From positions 577 to 10,615 of the forward strand of contig DQIA01000116.1 in assembly GCA_003525905.1 (NCBI GenBank): DNA of 10,039 nucleotides. Direction: 5' to 3'. Origin of the DNA: Clostridiales bacterium. Its GTDB lineage: Bacteria > Bacillota > Clostridia > Oscillospirales > Oscillospiraceae. The notes under the pieces were generated by a model, which saw only the letters and a program-made list of their open reading frames with translations, was not told where the DNA came from and did not search any database. Position 1 is the first letter of the stretch; every line of letters begins with the position of its first letter. The position numbers were made by a program, and so were the translations under genes. Positions 1 through 7,288 of this stretch are shown here, one piece after another.

Positions 1-81
1 TACGATCCGCTCAAGCGCGTGCCGAAGCGCCGCAAGCCAAAGGATTTTTCCGAATATGACGAGCTGGATTTTTCCCTGTAA
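1..81 (+). CDS. C-terminal end of an unidentified protein (partial)
   Basis: Frame 1 is open from the first base to a TAA at 79-81 and gives 26 residues. The fragment is rich in Lys/Arg (a KRVPKRRKPK stretch) and ends in an acidic/aromatic segment, DELDFSL. Codon choice (many CGC, AAG and CTG codons) matches the other genes here. A charged tail like this is common at the cytoplasmic end of many proteins, and I do not recognise a family. It is called a real gene end rather than chance because the reading frame stops exactly where the sequence turns sharply AT-rich and non-coding. Function cannot be inferred without upstream sequence. Confidence 0.6.
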   Translation, partial: YDPLKRVPKRRKPKDFSEYDELDFSL

Positions 82-82
82 A

Positions 83-109
83 TATAATATAGGTATAATA
101 TAGGTATAT
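83..109. repeat. 11-bp AT-rich tandem repeat
   Basis: The unit TATAATATAGG occurs at 83-93 and again, identically, at 94-104. A third partial copy (TATAT) runs to 109. The period is about one helical turn. Each full unit contains a perfect TATAAT, but no convincing -35 box lies 16-18 bp upstream of either, so promoter activity is uncertain. The repeat lies directly after a stop codon in otherwise GC-rich DNA. Confidence 0.7.
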
Positions 110-150
110 CGCTTGGCGAAAAATCCTGAAGGGACTTTTAGAAGCAAGCT

Positions 151-186
151 GAAGCAGGTCCTTCCCATATCGGGAGGACCTGCTTC
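151..186. terminator. Strong hairpin between convergent genes, possible bidirectional terminator
   Basis: GAAGCAGGTCC (151-161) pairs perfectly with GGACCTGCTTC (176-186). After a single bulged T the helix continues with TCCC/GGGA and closes on a five-base loop (ATATC). It lies between the plus-strand gene ending at 81 and the minus-strand gene ending at 298, which is where a shared terminator is expected. Neither side has a proper U-tract (GTTCTATCTGG on plus, AGCTTGCTTC on minus). Classical intrinsic termination is therefore only an inference, and it could also be an mRNA 3'-end stabilising structure. Confidence 0.5.
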
Positions 187-297
187 GTTCTATCTGGTAA
201 GAATTGCACAGGAAAGGACGCTCGGGCCGTTTCTTTTACGCTTTTTCTGCAAGACTTTAGGTCGATGTTTTTTGCCTCGTGATTCATGGCAGTCTTT

Positions 298-3200
298 TTA
301 CTTGCCTGCTGCGGTACGAATAAACCGCATGATGATCGTTGCGACCTGAGCGCGGGTGGCATTGCCCTGCGGATCGAGGAGAATGCCATTCCCATTGTCG
401 GTTCCCTTTATCAGACCCTCGGCAACCGCCCAGGAGAGAGGCTCCACGGCATAGCCGCTGACATCGCCCCGATCGGGATACTGATCCAGATTTCCACGCG
501 CTGAGGTATCAAATCCGGACATCGCTGCATAGCGGAACAGAATCGCCGCCATCTGCTCCCGGGTGATATTGCTGTCCGGCTCAAATTTATGGTTGCCGAC
601 GCCGTTCACGATGCCGTTTTCGGCTGCCCAAGCCACGGCCTGCGTGAACCAGCTTCCGTTTGGCACGTCTGTGAAGGGATTCTCCCATCCGGCCGGGCTT
701 CCGGCGTAGCGCCAGAGCACCGTGACGAGCATGGCGCGCGTCATGCTGCTCTCCGGCTCAAACATGCCGTTGCCGACGCCGTTCATCAGGCCGTGCGCAA
801 TGGCATAGTCGATGCCCTCGTGGTACCAGCGTCCGGTGTCCACGTCGTGATAAGGCTTGGAGGGGCAGTTTGCGCCGCCGTCACAGCTGCCCTCGGTGTT
901 CCCGCAGCGTGAGCAGACACCATTGACATAATCGTGCCCCAGCGCAGGAATATAGCCGTCTCGATAGCTCTCGCCGCAGGCGCAGAAGTGCTCAGTGTAG
1001 CCCGCGTTGATGCAGGTCGGATAGACGGTGTCGGTGCGGTAGGTATAGTCGTGGACGTGCCCGCTGCCGCCGTCGGTCTCATACCACTTCAGCTCGCAGC
1101 GGCGGCAGTAGTGGCGGATCATGCCGTAATACGCAGAATACTCATATTCCTCCGTAGCGACGACCTCGTCGTGCCCCAGCGCGGGGGTCTGCGTCGGCTG
1201 GGTCAGGGTCAGACCGCAGAAGGCACAGTGCGTGCCGCCGGTGTAGCCCGGGCGGGTGCAGGTGGCCTCGATCGGGTCGTTGGCGACGGGCTTATGCGCG
1301 ACGGGGGCGGTATTTCCCGACGCGGTCACAGCGCCGCAGACGGCGCAGACCGTGCGCGTGAAGCCGCCGGTGCAGCAGGTCGGCGCGACCGTTTCCGTCA
1401 CGGGCTGATGGGCGGCGCAGGCGCCCGTTTCGAAGGTGAATTCATTGTCCACGGCGTAGGTCTGCGCAGCCGTCCCCGCCGTGCCGCGGATGACGAAGCC
1501 GTCAATCTTGGTCAGCCCCGCGAACTCGTTGTCCGGGTCGACCGGGCAATATCCGAACGCCTGATAGCCGATGTAGGCGACGCTGGCAGGGATGGTAACG
1601 CCCTTGCCCTTGCCATAGGTGAAGAACGCGCCCTCGTCCAGCACGCGCAGCCCGTCGTTCAGATGAATTGCCTTGATGCTCGGCGCGGAGAAGGCGTTAC
1701 TGCCGACAAAGCGCACGGAATCCGGCAGGACGATGCTCTCGCAGGCACTGTTGTTGAATGCCTCCCTGCCGATGTACTGCACGCCGCCGAGGTCGATGAA
1801 CTTCATATTCTTCGCACCGGCGAAGGCGTAGTCATCTACGTATTTGCAGCTCTGCGGGAGGATCAGCCCCGCGAGATTCGGCTGGTCGAAGGTGGGGTTC
1901 AGCTCTATCTGACCCGCAAGGAACTCATAGGTGACGGAAACCGTACCGTCCCTGAGGCTCAGGACGGTGCCCTCCGCCATCGAGCCCTTGTAGGCATAGG
2001 CGGCCCTGCCGAAATAGACCACGCCGTTCGGCTGATCGTGGAACCAGCCGCAGTTCTGGAAGGCCCAAGAACCGACGTGGGTCACGTTCTTTTCCAGCTC
2101 GCCGAAATCCGTCAGCGCGGCGCAGCCGGAGAAGCAGCCATCTCCGATCTGGCGGACATTCCTGCCGCCCTTGACGGAGCGCAGACGGGCGCAGCCGCTG
2201 AACACACCGTCGCCGAGCGCAATGAGCGAATCCGGCAGCGTCACGCTCTCGAGCGCAACGCAGTCGCTGAGCGCGCCGCCCGTCAGAATGCGGACGTTCT
2301 TCAGGTCGATCGACTTGAGGTTGGAGTTGCCGTCCTTGTTGTTGTAGGGGTCGCCGTTGGAGATCGGGCCGCGCACCTCGAGCACGTCGTCGGGCAGAAC
2401 CACGTGCGCCGTCCTGCCGACGCTAAGGCCCTTCAGCGTCGTATTGCCCTTCGGGATGGTCAGATTCTTGATCTGGTAACAGCCGGAAAAGCAGCTCTCC
2501 TCCAGAACCGCCGTCGTCGGCAGCTTGAGGTCGGTCAGATGGGCAAATTTTCGTAGATTGATGTAATGGACGCTCTCCGGAACGGTAAGCTTGGCGATGC
2601 TGCCGCCTCCTTCCGTGATACTGAGCGATTCCAGCCCGTCGGGCAGGATCAGCTCGTTCACGCCGTCCAGATTGTCCTGCTCGATGCGCACCATTTTTGT
2701 GCCGGGACGGACGGTCAGCTTGGAGGGATATTTTTCCCCCTTGCAGCCGAGGAACACGCTGCCGCAGTATAGCTCCGTGCCGTCGGCAAGCCCCTCATAC
2801 CACTTCGAGGTATAGATGCTGGAGTCTTCCATATCGGTCAGCGACTTGGGGAAGGTGAAGCGCTCGATATTCTCGCAGTCGTAAAACGCCCGCTCCTCCA
2901 GCGTGGTCAGCCCCTCGGGCAGGACGAGGCTCGTCAGCCCATCACAGTCGTTGAAGCCGCCCTCGCCGATAACCTTCAGCCCCTTGTTCAGCTTGACGGA
3001 GGTCATGCCGGTGCAGTCGCAGAAGGCGTTGTTGTCAATGCGCTCAACGCTGCCGGGGATGTCCACAGAGGTCAGGGAGGCGCACTCATAGAACGCCGAC
3101 GCGCCGATCAGCTTGACGCTCGACGGGATGGTCACGCCGGTGATGTCCGACCGCCAGAACGCCGACGCGCCGATGACCTTCACGGTGTCAGGGATGACGG

Positions 3201-3903
3201 GCATCTTGCTCGTGCCCCTGTAGTCCAAGAGCTGCCCCTTCCAGATGAAGAAGTCTGAGGCGCTGTCGTCATACAGCCACTGCTGGTGCAGCTCTCTGAG
3301 CTTTCCGGCAAAGGCGCCGACGCTGTAACCGCTCTTCTCGCCGAACGCGCCGCCATGCAGGAGGGTGTTCTCGCCGCGGATGGTGATGTCGGACAGATTC
3401 TGGCACTTTGCGAAGGCACCCGCGCCGATCTCCGTCACGCCGGCGGGAATGTCGATCTTTTGCAGGTAGTAGTTGTGGTAAAACGCATTTTTGCCGATGG
3501 TTTTCAGGCTCTGCGGCAGGACGATCTCGCGCAGCTCAAAGTGGGTCTTCGCTGACCAGTCGTCGTTGTCGTAGAATGCACCGTCTGCGATGTACGTCAC
3601 CGTTTCGGGCAGGACAACCTTGCGGACAAAGATATTGGGGTTGCTGTAGCCCTCCTCGTTGTGGAAGCTTTGGATACCCACGACGGTATAGCCGTCGATG
3701 GTCGAGGGGACGGTGACCTCCGCCTCGTAGCCGTAATAGGCGGTGATCTCAATGGTCGTTGGTGAGACGAATGCGTAGGTAAAGCCGTAGCCCGCGTCGC
3801 CGGGCAGCTTTTCCTCGCCGGGGATGCCCGCCGCGCTCACCGCCGGAAGCAGGGAAAGCGTCAGGGACAGGGTGAGCAGCAGGGACAAAATAATCCGTTT
3901 CAT
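298..3903 (-). CDS. Secreted BspA-like leucine-rich-repeat protein with C-terminal SLH anchor
   Basis: This is a 1201-residue extracellular protein, probably an adhesin or host/matrix-binding surface protein. Residues 1-25 form a signal peptide (MKRII, a Leu/Ser-rich core, then AVSAAG with likely cleavage after ...VSA). Residues ~60-815 hold LRR_5/BspA-type repeats with the recurrent pattern IP.SV..IG..AF..C..L. A linker at ~829-1003 has several Cys-rich units with CxxC pairs and a recurring PALGH motif. Residues ~1018-1066, 1077-1127 and 1143-1196 are three SLH domains (FxPxxxxTRAxxxxxLxR), which bind secondary cell-wall polymer. The start was set at 3903 because it opens the signal peptide and has AAAGGA 11 nt upstream. 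The open frame extends upstream to 4101, but those codons precede the signal peptide and run through the promoter. The gene is monocistronic and divergent from the regulator at 4188. LRR binding partners cannot be read from sequence. Confidence 0.93.
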   Translation of the reverse strand: MKRIILSLLLTLSLTLSLLPAVSAAGIPGEEKLPGDAGYGFTYAFVSPTTIEITAYYGYEAEVTVPSTIDGYTVVGIQSFHNEEGYSNPNIFVRKVVLPETVTYIADGAFYDNDDWSAKTHFELREIVLPQSLKTIGKNAFYHNYYLQKIDIPAGVTEIGAGAFAKCQNLSDITIRGENTLLHGGAFGEKSGYSVGAFAGKLRELHQQWLYDDSASDFFIWKGQLLDYRGTSKMPVIPDTVKVIGASAFWRSDITGVTIPSSVKLIGASAFYECASLTSVDIPGSVERIDNNAFCDCTGMTSVKLNKGLKVIGEGGFNDCDGLTSLVLPEGLTTLEERAFYDCENIERFTFPKSLTDMEDSSIYTSKWYEGLADGTELYCGSVFLGCKGEKYPSKLTVRPGTKMVRIEQDNLDGVNELILPDGLESLSITEGGGSIAKLTVPESVHYINLRKFAHLTDLKLPTTAVLEESCFSGCYQIKNLTIPKGNTTLKGLSVGRTAHVVLPDDVLEVRGPISNGDPYNNKDGNSNLKSIDLKNVRILTGGALSDCVALESVTLPDSLIALGDGVFSGCARLRSVKGGRNVRQIGDGCFSGCAALTDFGELEKNVTHVGSWAFQNCGWFHDQPNGVVYFGRAAYAYKGSMAEGTVLSLRDGTVSVTYEFLAGQIELNPTFDQPNLAGLILPQSCKYVDDYAFAGAKNMKFIDLGGVQYIGREAFNNSACESIVLPDSVRFVGSNAFSAPSIKAIHLNDGLRVLDEGAFFTYGKGKGVTIPASVAYIGYQAFGYCPVDPDNEFAGLTKIDGFVIRGTAGTAAQTYAVDNEFTFETGACAAHQPVTETVAPTCCTGGFTRTVCAVCGAVTASGNTAPVAHKPVANDPIEATCTRPGYTGGTHCAFCGLTLTQPTQTPALGHDEVVATEEYEYSAYYGMIRHYCRRCELKWYETDGGSGHVHDYTYRTDTVYPTCINAGYTEHFCACGESYRDGYIPALGHDYVNGVCSRCGNTEGSCDGGANCPSKPYHDVDTGRWYHEGIDYAIAHGLMNGVGNGMFEPESSMTRAMLVTVLWRYAGSPAGWENPFTDVPNGSWFTQAVAWAAENGIVNGVGNHKFEPDSNITREQMAAILFRYAAMSGFDTSARGNLDQYPDRGDVSGYAVEPLSWAVAEGLIKGTDNGNGILLDPQGNATRAQVATIIMRFIRTAAGK
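575..785 (-). repeat. DNA-level similarity between SLH domains 1 and 2
   Basis: Two blocks recur at an offset of exactly 177 nt (59 codons). TCCGGCTCAAA is at 575-585 and 752-762, and GTTGCCGACGCCGTTCA is at 592-608 and 769-785. They encode the NGVGN..FEPxS core shared by SLH domains 2 and 1. The third SLH domain (NGNGILLDPQG) is more diverged. Confidence 0.7.
3091..3174 (-). repeat. Nucleotide-level duplication inside the LRR array
   Basis: The 18-mer GAACGCCGACGCGCCGAT (plus-strand reading) occurs at 3091-3108 and 3157-3174, exactly 66 nt apart. That spacing equals one 22-residue LRR unit. It encodes the IGASAF motif in two adjacent repeats, at about residues 244-249 and 266-271. Identity at DNA level in an otherwise diverged array suggests recent duplication or gene conversion. 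Confidence 0.75.
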
Positions 3904-3939
3904 GATACTACAGATCCTTTCTGCATGATTTTCGTTCCT

Positions 3940-3965
3940 GACCGGTAATCCGAAAGCAGCCGGTC
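3940..3965 (-). other. Inverted repeat in the 5' leader of the SLH-protein mRNA
   Basis: GACCGG at 3940-3945 and CCGGTC at 3960-3965 form a perfect 6-bp stem around a 14-base loop. It lies about 37 nt upstream of the SLH-protein start codon, just before the Shine-Dalgarno region. It could be a leader-RNA hairpin or a protein-binding site. It does not match any riboswitch consensus I recognise. Confidence 0.35.
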
Positions 3966-4033
3966 GAAAAGGTCCTGCCGGGATTTGGGCTCGCTTAGGT
4001 TCTTCGATAGTTCGATGGTCTGATTCTTTTTTT

Positions 4034-4062
4034 ACTATATCATAGACGCCACCGTTTTTGAA
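4034..4062 (-). promoter_or_regulatory. Predicted extended -10 promoter of the SLH/LRR protein gene
   Basis: Read on the minus strand, TATAGT (4034-4039) is preceded by TGA, giving the extended -10 form TGnTATAGT. A TTCAAA -35-like box (4057-4062) lies 17 nt upstream. Transcription would begin near 4027, giving a leader of about 120 nt. The -35 is weak (4 of 6), so activator dependence is possible. Confidence 0.5.
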
Positions 4063-4076
4063 AAGTCTTTCATTTT

Positions 4077-4087
4077 TGTCATTGACA
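4077..4087. promoter_or_regulatory. Candidate operator palindrome TGTCA-T-TGACA
   Basis: This perfect 5+1+5 inverted repeat contains the whole -35 box of the regulator promoter and lies about 15 bp from the -35 of the divergent SLH-gene promoter. The position is ideal for repression of the regulator gene or joint control of both genes. Binding by the neighbouring HTH protein is inference from position only. Confidence 0.4.
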
Positions 4088-4111
4088 TTTCGGAAACCCA
4101 TGTACTATGAT
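4082..4111 (+). promoter_or_regulatory. Predicted SigA-type promoter of the tandem-HTH regulator
   Basis: A perfect TTGACA (4082-4087) is followed after 18 bp by TATGAT (4106-4111). The possible upstream start codon at 4107 falls inside this -10 box, which supports translation starting downstream at 4188 instead. Confidence 0.7.
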
Positions 4112-4117
4112 AACGTT

Positions 4118-4147
4118 GTCAAACGGTCAAAACCTGCCCAGTCAAAA
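4118..4147. repeat. Three GTCAAA direct repeats downstream of the regulator promoter
   Basis: GTCAAA occurs at 4118-4123, 4126-4131 and 4141-4146, starting about where the regulator transcript should begin. The GTCA/TGAC core is shared with the palindrome at 4077-4087. This makes the cluster a candidate multi-site operator, though short AT-containing hexamers can recur by chance. Confidence 0.3.
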
Positions 4148-4187
4148 GCTACGGACGGACGAAATGCGTGAAAGGAAGGTATCCTCT

Positions 4188-5882
4188 ATGAGATTTTCCG
4201 AGAGACTCAACGAATGGAGGGAGCTGGCAGACTGTACCGCAAAGGAGCTGTCTGAGGCATGCGGTCTGTCTGCCGCAACGCTGAGCCGCTTTCGCTCCGG
4301 GGAACGTACTCCCGATCAGGAGGGTCTTAAGCTCCTGCTTCAGGGCCTTTGCTCCATCGCCGCATGTAAGGGAAAGCAGCTTTCGCCGGACTCGCTCTAT
4401 GCGCAGTGCACAGACTGCATGGATCTGCAGCGGTCCGACCCGGAGATACTGCGTACAAAGATCAACCGGCTTCTGACCGTTCTGCATATTTCTTCGGCGG
4501 AGCTGGCGAAGGCTATTTCCTATGACCCTTCCTTTCTTTCCCGCATTCGCAGCGGGCAGCGGGCACCTGCCGATCCCAAGCGCTTTGCCGCCGATGTTGC
4601 AAGGTTTGTTGTCCGCCGGTTTGATGGGGAAAGCGGTCGTTCGGCCGTAGCGCATATGCTCGGCGTTCCGTTCGGCTCTCTCTCCGGCGAGGCTGAATAT
4701 TTTCGTGCCGTCGCAGACTGGCTTATGGGCAGCGCTGCGGCAGAAGACACGGAGAGCTCCTCTGTTTCCGCCTTTCTGAACGCAATGAACAGCTTTGATC
4801 TGAATGAGTACATCCGGGCGATTCACTTCGACGAGCTATGTGTTCCCAACGTGCCATTTCTCCTCCAGACTGCCAGAACCTATCACGGCCTGGAGGAGAT
4901 GAAAAAGGGAGAATTGGACTTTTTCAAGGCGACCGTCCTTTCCAAATCGACTGAGCCTGTATTCCTCTACAGCGATATGCCGATGGAGGATATGGCAGCT
5001 GATCTGGATTTTTCCAAGAAATATATGCTCGGACTGGCCCTCCTTCTGAAAAAGGGCCTGCATCTGAACATCATTCACAGCCTCAACCGTCCGTTTCAGG
5101 AGATGATGCTGGGATTGGAAAGCCACATCCCGCTCTATATGACCGGGCAGATCTCTCCTTACTATCTTCAGAGCGCACCGAACACTGTTTTTTGCCACTT
5201 TCTGAAGGTTTCCGGCTCCGCCGCGCTTTCGGGCGAGTGTATTGCAGGCTGTCATGAAGACGGAATGTATCGCCTTTCAAGGGGAAAGCGTGATCTGGCC
5301 TATTACCGGAAGCGTGCAGATGATCTGCTGCAGAAAGCGAAGCCCCTGATGGACATTTATCGAGAGACGTCGCAAAATGAACTGAATGCCTTTCTGTCTG
5401 CACCGCCTATCTATACGGCAACGCCCGAATTTCTGACGACATTTCTGACAGTTCGCCACATACCGGAGGCGGAGCAGCGGAAAATTCTTTCTTTTGCAGA
5501 ACAGCAGCGCATCCTCTTCCTCCGCGTGCTGCAGGACAATCATGTCAAGGATGAACTTCCGCTGCTGACACAAGCTGAATTTGAGGAGACCTCCGTCTCT
5601 CTTCCGGTTTCCGGCCTGTTTCCGGAGCACGATTTTCTCTATAGCTACAAGGAATATCTGGAACATCTCCGTCTGACGGAAAATTTTGAAAAGTGCCAGC
5701 CGAACTATTCCCTGGAATTGGTGCATTTTCAGCCGTTCAGCAATCTCAATATCCTGATTCACGAAGGGAAATGGGCAATGGTATCAAAGAATAAAGCGCC
5801 GTGCATTCATTTCGTCATTCGCCACCCCAAGCTGCGCCGTGCAATTGAGCGCTTTATTCCTCCGATCATGGAGTGCGAATAA
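4188..5882 (+). CDS. Tandem helix-turn-helix (XRE-like) transcriptional regulator with uncharacterised C-terminal domain
   Basis: This 564-residue cytoplasmic protein has no signal peptide or membrane segment. Two HTH motifs are internal repeats: residues 18-42 (AKELSEACGLS..TLSRFRSGERTP) and 103-127 (SAELAKAISYDPSFLSRIRSGQRAP). Their recognition helices are nearly the same, so the protein probably binds a repeated DNA site. Residues ~195-400 form a compact region including EPVFLYSDMP, a hydrophobic GLHLNIIHSLNRP block and MTGQISPYYL. I do not recognise it as a named ligand-binding domain, though similar blocks seem familiar from unnamed gut-Clostridia proteins (recollection, not a search). 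Residues ~505-560 form a further likely beta-rich module. The start at 4188 has AAAGGAAGG 8 nt upstream and directly begins the HTH domain. The gene looks visibly less GC-rich than dinB and the LRR gene. It probably autoregulates and may control the divergent SLH protein; the ligand is unknown. Confidence 0.85.
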   Translation: MRFSERLNEWRELADCTAKELSEACGLSAATLSRFRSGERTPDQEGLKLLLQGLCSIAACKGKQLSPDSLYAQCTDCMDLQRSDPEILRTKINRLLTVLHISSAELAKAISYDPSFLSRIRSGQRAPADPKRFAADVARFVVRRFDGESGRSAVAHMLGVPFGSLSGEAEYFRAVADWLMGSAAAEDTESSSVSAFLNAMNSFDLNEYIRAIHFDELCVPNVPFLLQTARTYHGLEEMKKGELDFFKATVLSKSTEPVFLYSDMPMEDMAADLDFSKKYMLGLALLLKKGLHLNIIHSLNRPFQEMMLGLESHIPLYMTGQISPYYLQSAPNTVFCHFLKVSGSAALSGECIAGCHEDGMYRLSRGKRDLAYYRKRADDLLQKAKPLMDIYRETSQNELNAFLSAPPIYTATPEFLTTFLTVRHIPEAEQRKILSFAEQQRILFLRVLQDNHVKDELPLLTQAEFEETSVSLPVSGLFPEHDFLYSYKEYLEHLRLTENFEKCQPNYSLELVHFQPFSNLNILIHEGKWAMVSKNKAPCIHFVIRHPKLRRAIERFIPPIMECE

Positions 5883-6019
5883 GCCGCGGTGCGCGGATAC
5901 ATCGGGCTGCATTACATCATTGCATTTCTTTCCTCCAAAATTGGGGGCCGCGCAGGATCTCCTGTAACCCGCCTTATCCTTGACAATGCTGTGGCGTATC
6001 TGCATCCGTTTCATGTCTT

Positions 6020-7288
6020 TTACTCCGCATCCAGCGGCTTTGTGATGCCCGTCCGCCGCTCCCTGGACAGTCCGCCTGCCAGCACGGTGTCCGCTCCGGT
6101 AAAGCGCGCCCGCCGGATGACGCCCTCGCCGTATTTTTCGCGCAGGGCATCCACGGTCCCATCCAGGATCGCCTTGCGGGCATACTGCTGCGCGCCGCCC
6201 ACGGCAAACAGGTCAAGCTGGCGCGGCTGCGGCTCCTCCAGCCTTGTGGCCTGCACGCCGAGCTGGCGCAGCGGCGTCTGCCCGTCCCATGCCTCGGCAA
6301 AGACCCGGCAGGCGCAGCGGAACAGCTCCTCCGTCCCGTGCACGGCCTCCCGCAGCATCGTCTGGTGAGAAAACGTGACGAAATCCGCGCTCCGCAGGCT
6401 CACGGAAATGCACCGCGCCGCCTTGCCATCCCGCCGCAGGCGCATGGCGACCGTTTCGCAGAGCGACAGCAGCACGCGCTGCGCCCCTGCCTCCGTTGTG
6501 ACATCGGCGGGCAGTGTTGTGGAATTGCCATAGCCCTTGTTTGCCTCCGGCTGCGGCAGCAGCTCCTCGCTGCACCGGCCGTTTGCCGAGTGCCACAGTG
6601 CCAGTCCCGGCTTATTCAGATAGTGCAGCACCAGCTCCGGGTCTGCCTGCGCCAGCTCGCCGATCGTGTGGATGCCGATGCGGTTGAGCCTGCGCTCCGT
6701 GGCAGGTCCGAGCATGAACAGCTCCCGTACCGGAAGCGGCCAGAGCTTCTGCGGAACCTCCTCCGGGAACAGCGTGTGGACCTTGTCCGGCTTTTCAAAC
6801 TCCCCTGCCATTTTGGCCAGCAGCTTATTGGACGAGATGCCGATATTCACCGTAAAGCCCAGCTCCTCGCGGATGCGTGTGCGCAGCAGCTCCGCCGCCG
6901 CGACCGGCGAGCCATAAAGCCCCTCCGTGCCGCTCAGGTCGGCCCACGCCTCGTCGATGGAATACTGCTCCACGACCGGCGCGAATTCCCGCAGCAGGGC
7001 GATGAAGCGCCGCGAGGCCTCTACATACAGCGCATAGTCCGGCGGCACGAGCTTCAGCCCCGGACATTTTTGCTGCGCCAGAAAGATCTGCTCGCCTGTT
7101 TTCACGCCGCACTTTTTCGCCGGGATGCTCTTGGCCAGGATGATGCCGTGCCGTTCTGCACGCTCTCCGGCCACGGCGGAGGGAATGTCGCGCAGGTCCT
7201 CCTGTTCGCCCAGAACCCGCACGCGGTAGGCCGCCGACCACGACAGGAACGCGCTGTTCACATCCACATGAAAGATCACCCGGGACAT
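6020..7288 (-). CDS. dinB: DNA polymerase IV (Y-family translesion polymerase)
   Basis: The 422-residue product is an error-prone polymerase that copies past damaged template bases. The N-terminal catalytic core shows VDVNSAF with metal ligand D9 and likely steric-gate F14. S-I-D-E at 110-113 supplies D112/E113, and the finger/palm motif IPAKKCGVKTGE is at 55-66. NIGISSNKLLAKMA (148-161) and the helix-hairpin-helix-like LGPATERRLNRIGIHTIGEL (193-212) are typical of the family. The little-finger domain follows. QLDLF at 357-361 fits the beta-clamp binding motif, although here it is internal, with about 60 residues after it. The start at 7288 lies inside the preceding small gene (13-bp overlap, with GGGTGGTG upstream), implying translational coupling. 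Transcription comes from the LexA-controlled promoter at 7589-7617. Length is normal for the family (about 350-420). Confidence 0.95.
   Translation of the reverse strand: MSRVIFHVDVNSAFLSWSAAYRVRVLGEQEDLRDIPSAVAGERAERHGIILAKSIPAKKCGVKTGEQIFLAQQKCPGLKLVPPDYALYVEASRRFIALLREFAPVVEQYSIDEAWADLSGTEGLYGSPVAAAELLRTRIREELGFTVNIGISSNKLLAKMAGEFEKPDKVHTLFPEEVPQKLWPLPVRELFMLGPATERRLNRIGIHTIGELAQADPELVLHYLNKPGLALWHSANGRCSEELLPQPEANKGYGNSTTLPADVTTEAGAQRVLLSLCETVAMRLRRDGKAARCISVSLRSADFVTFSHQTMLREAVHGTEELFRCACRVFAEAWDGQTPLRQLGVQATRLEEPQPRQLDLFAVGGAQQYARKAILDGTVDALREKYGEGVIRRARFTGADTVLAGGLSRERRTGITKPLDAE

Noticed and set aside
934..2556. 540-codon open frame on the plus strand, antisense to the LRR/SLH gene
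   Set aside because: It is Ala/Arg/Val-rich low-complexity translation typical of the reverse of GC-rich coding DNA. It has no domain motifs and no ribosome binding site, and it lies wholly inside a well-supported gene.
1459..3726. Regularly spaced repeats suggestive of a CRISPR array or tandem satellite
   Set aside because: The periodicity is the 22-23-residue LRR unit within a continuous reading frame, not identical repeats with unique spacers.
3904..4027. Riboswitch (for example c-di-GMP) in the leader of the surface-protein mRNA
   Set aside because: No recognisable conserved core is present. Only a 6-bp stem with a 14-base loop is visible.
3904..4101. Upstream extension of the SLH protein to a start at 4101
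   Set aside because: It would put 66 charged residues before a clear signal peptide and run through the predicted promoter. The 3903 start has a Shine-Dalgarno sequence.
4107..4187. Upstream start of the HTH regulator at 4107
   Set aside because: That ATG is part of the predicted -10 box and has no ribosome binding site. AAAGGAAGG before 4188 is far better.
5883..6019. Terminator search between the convergent regulator and dinB genes, including hairpin CCGCG-GTG-CGCGG at 5884-5896 and the CCTCCA/TGGGGG pairing near 5932-5947
   Set aside because: The stems are short, with tiny loops or a wobble pair, and no U-tract follows on either strand. I cannot support an intrinsic terminator.
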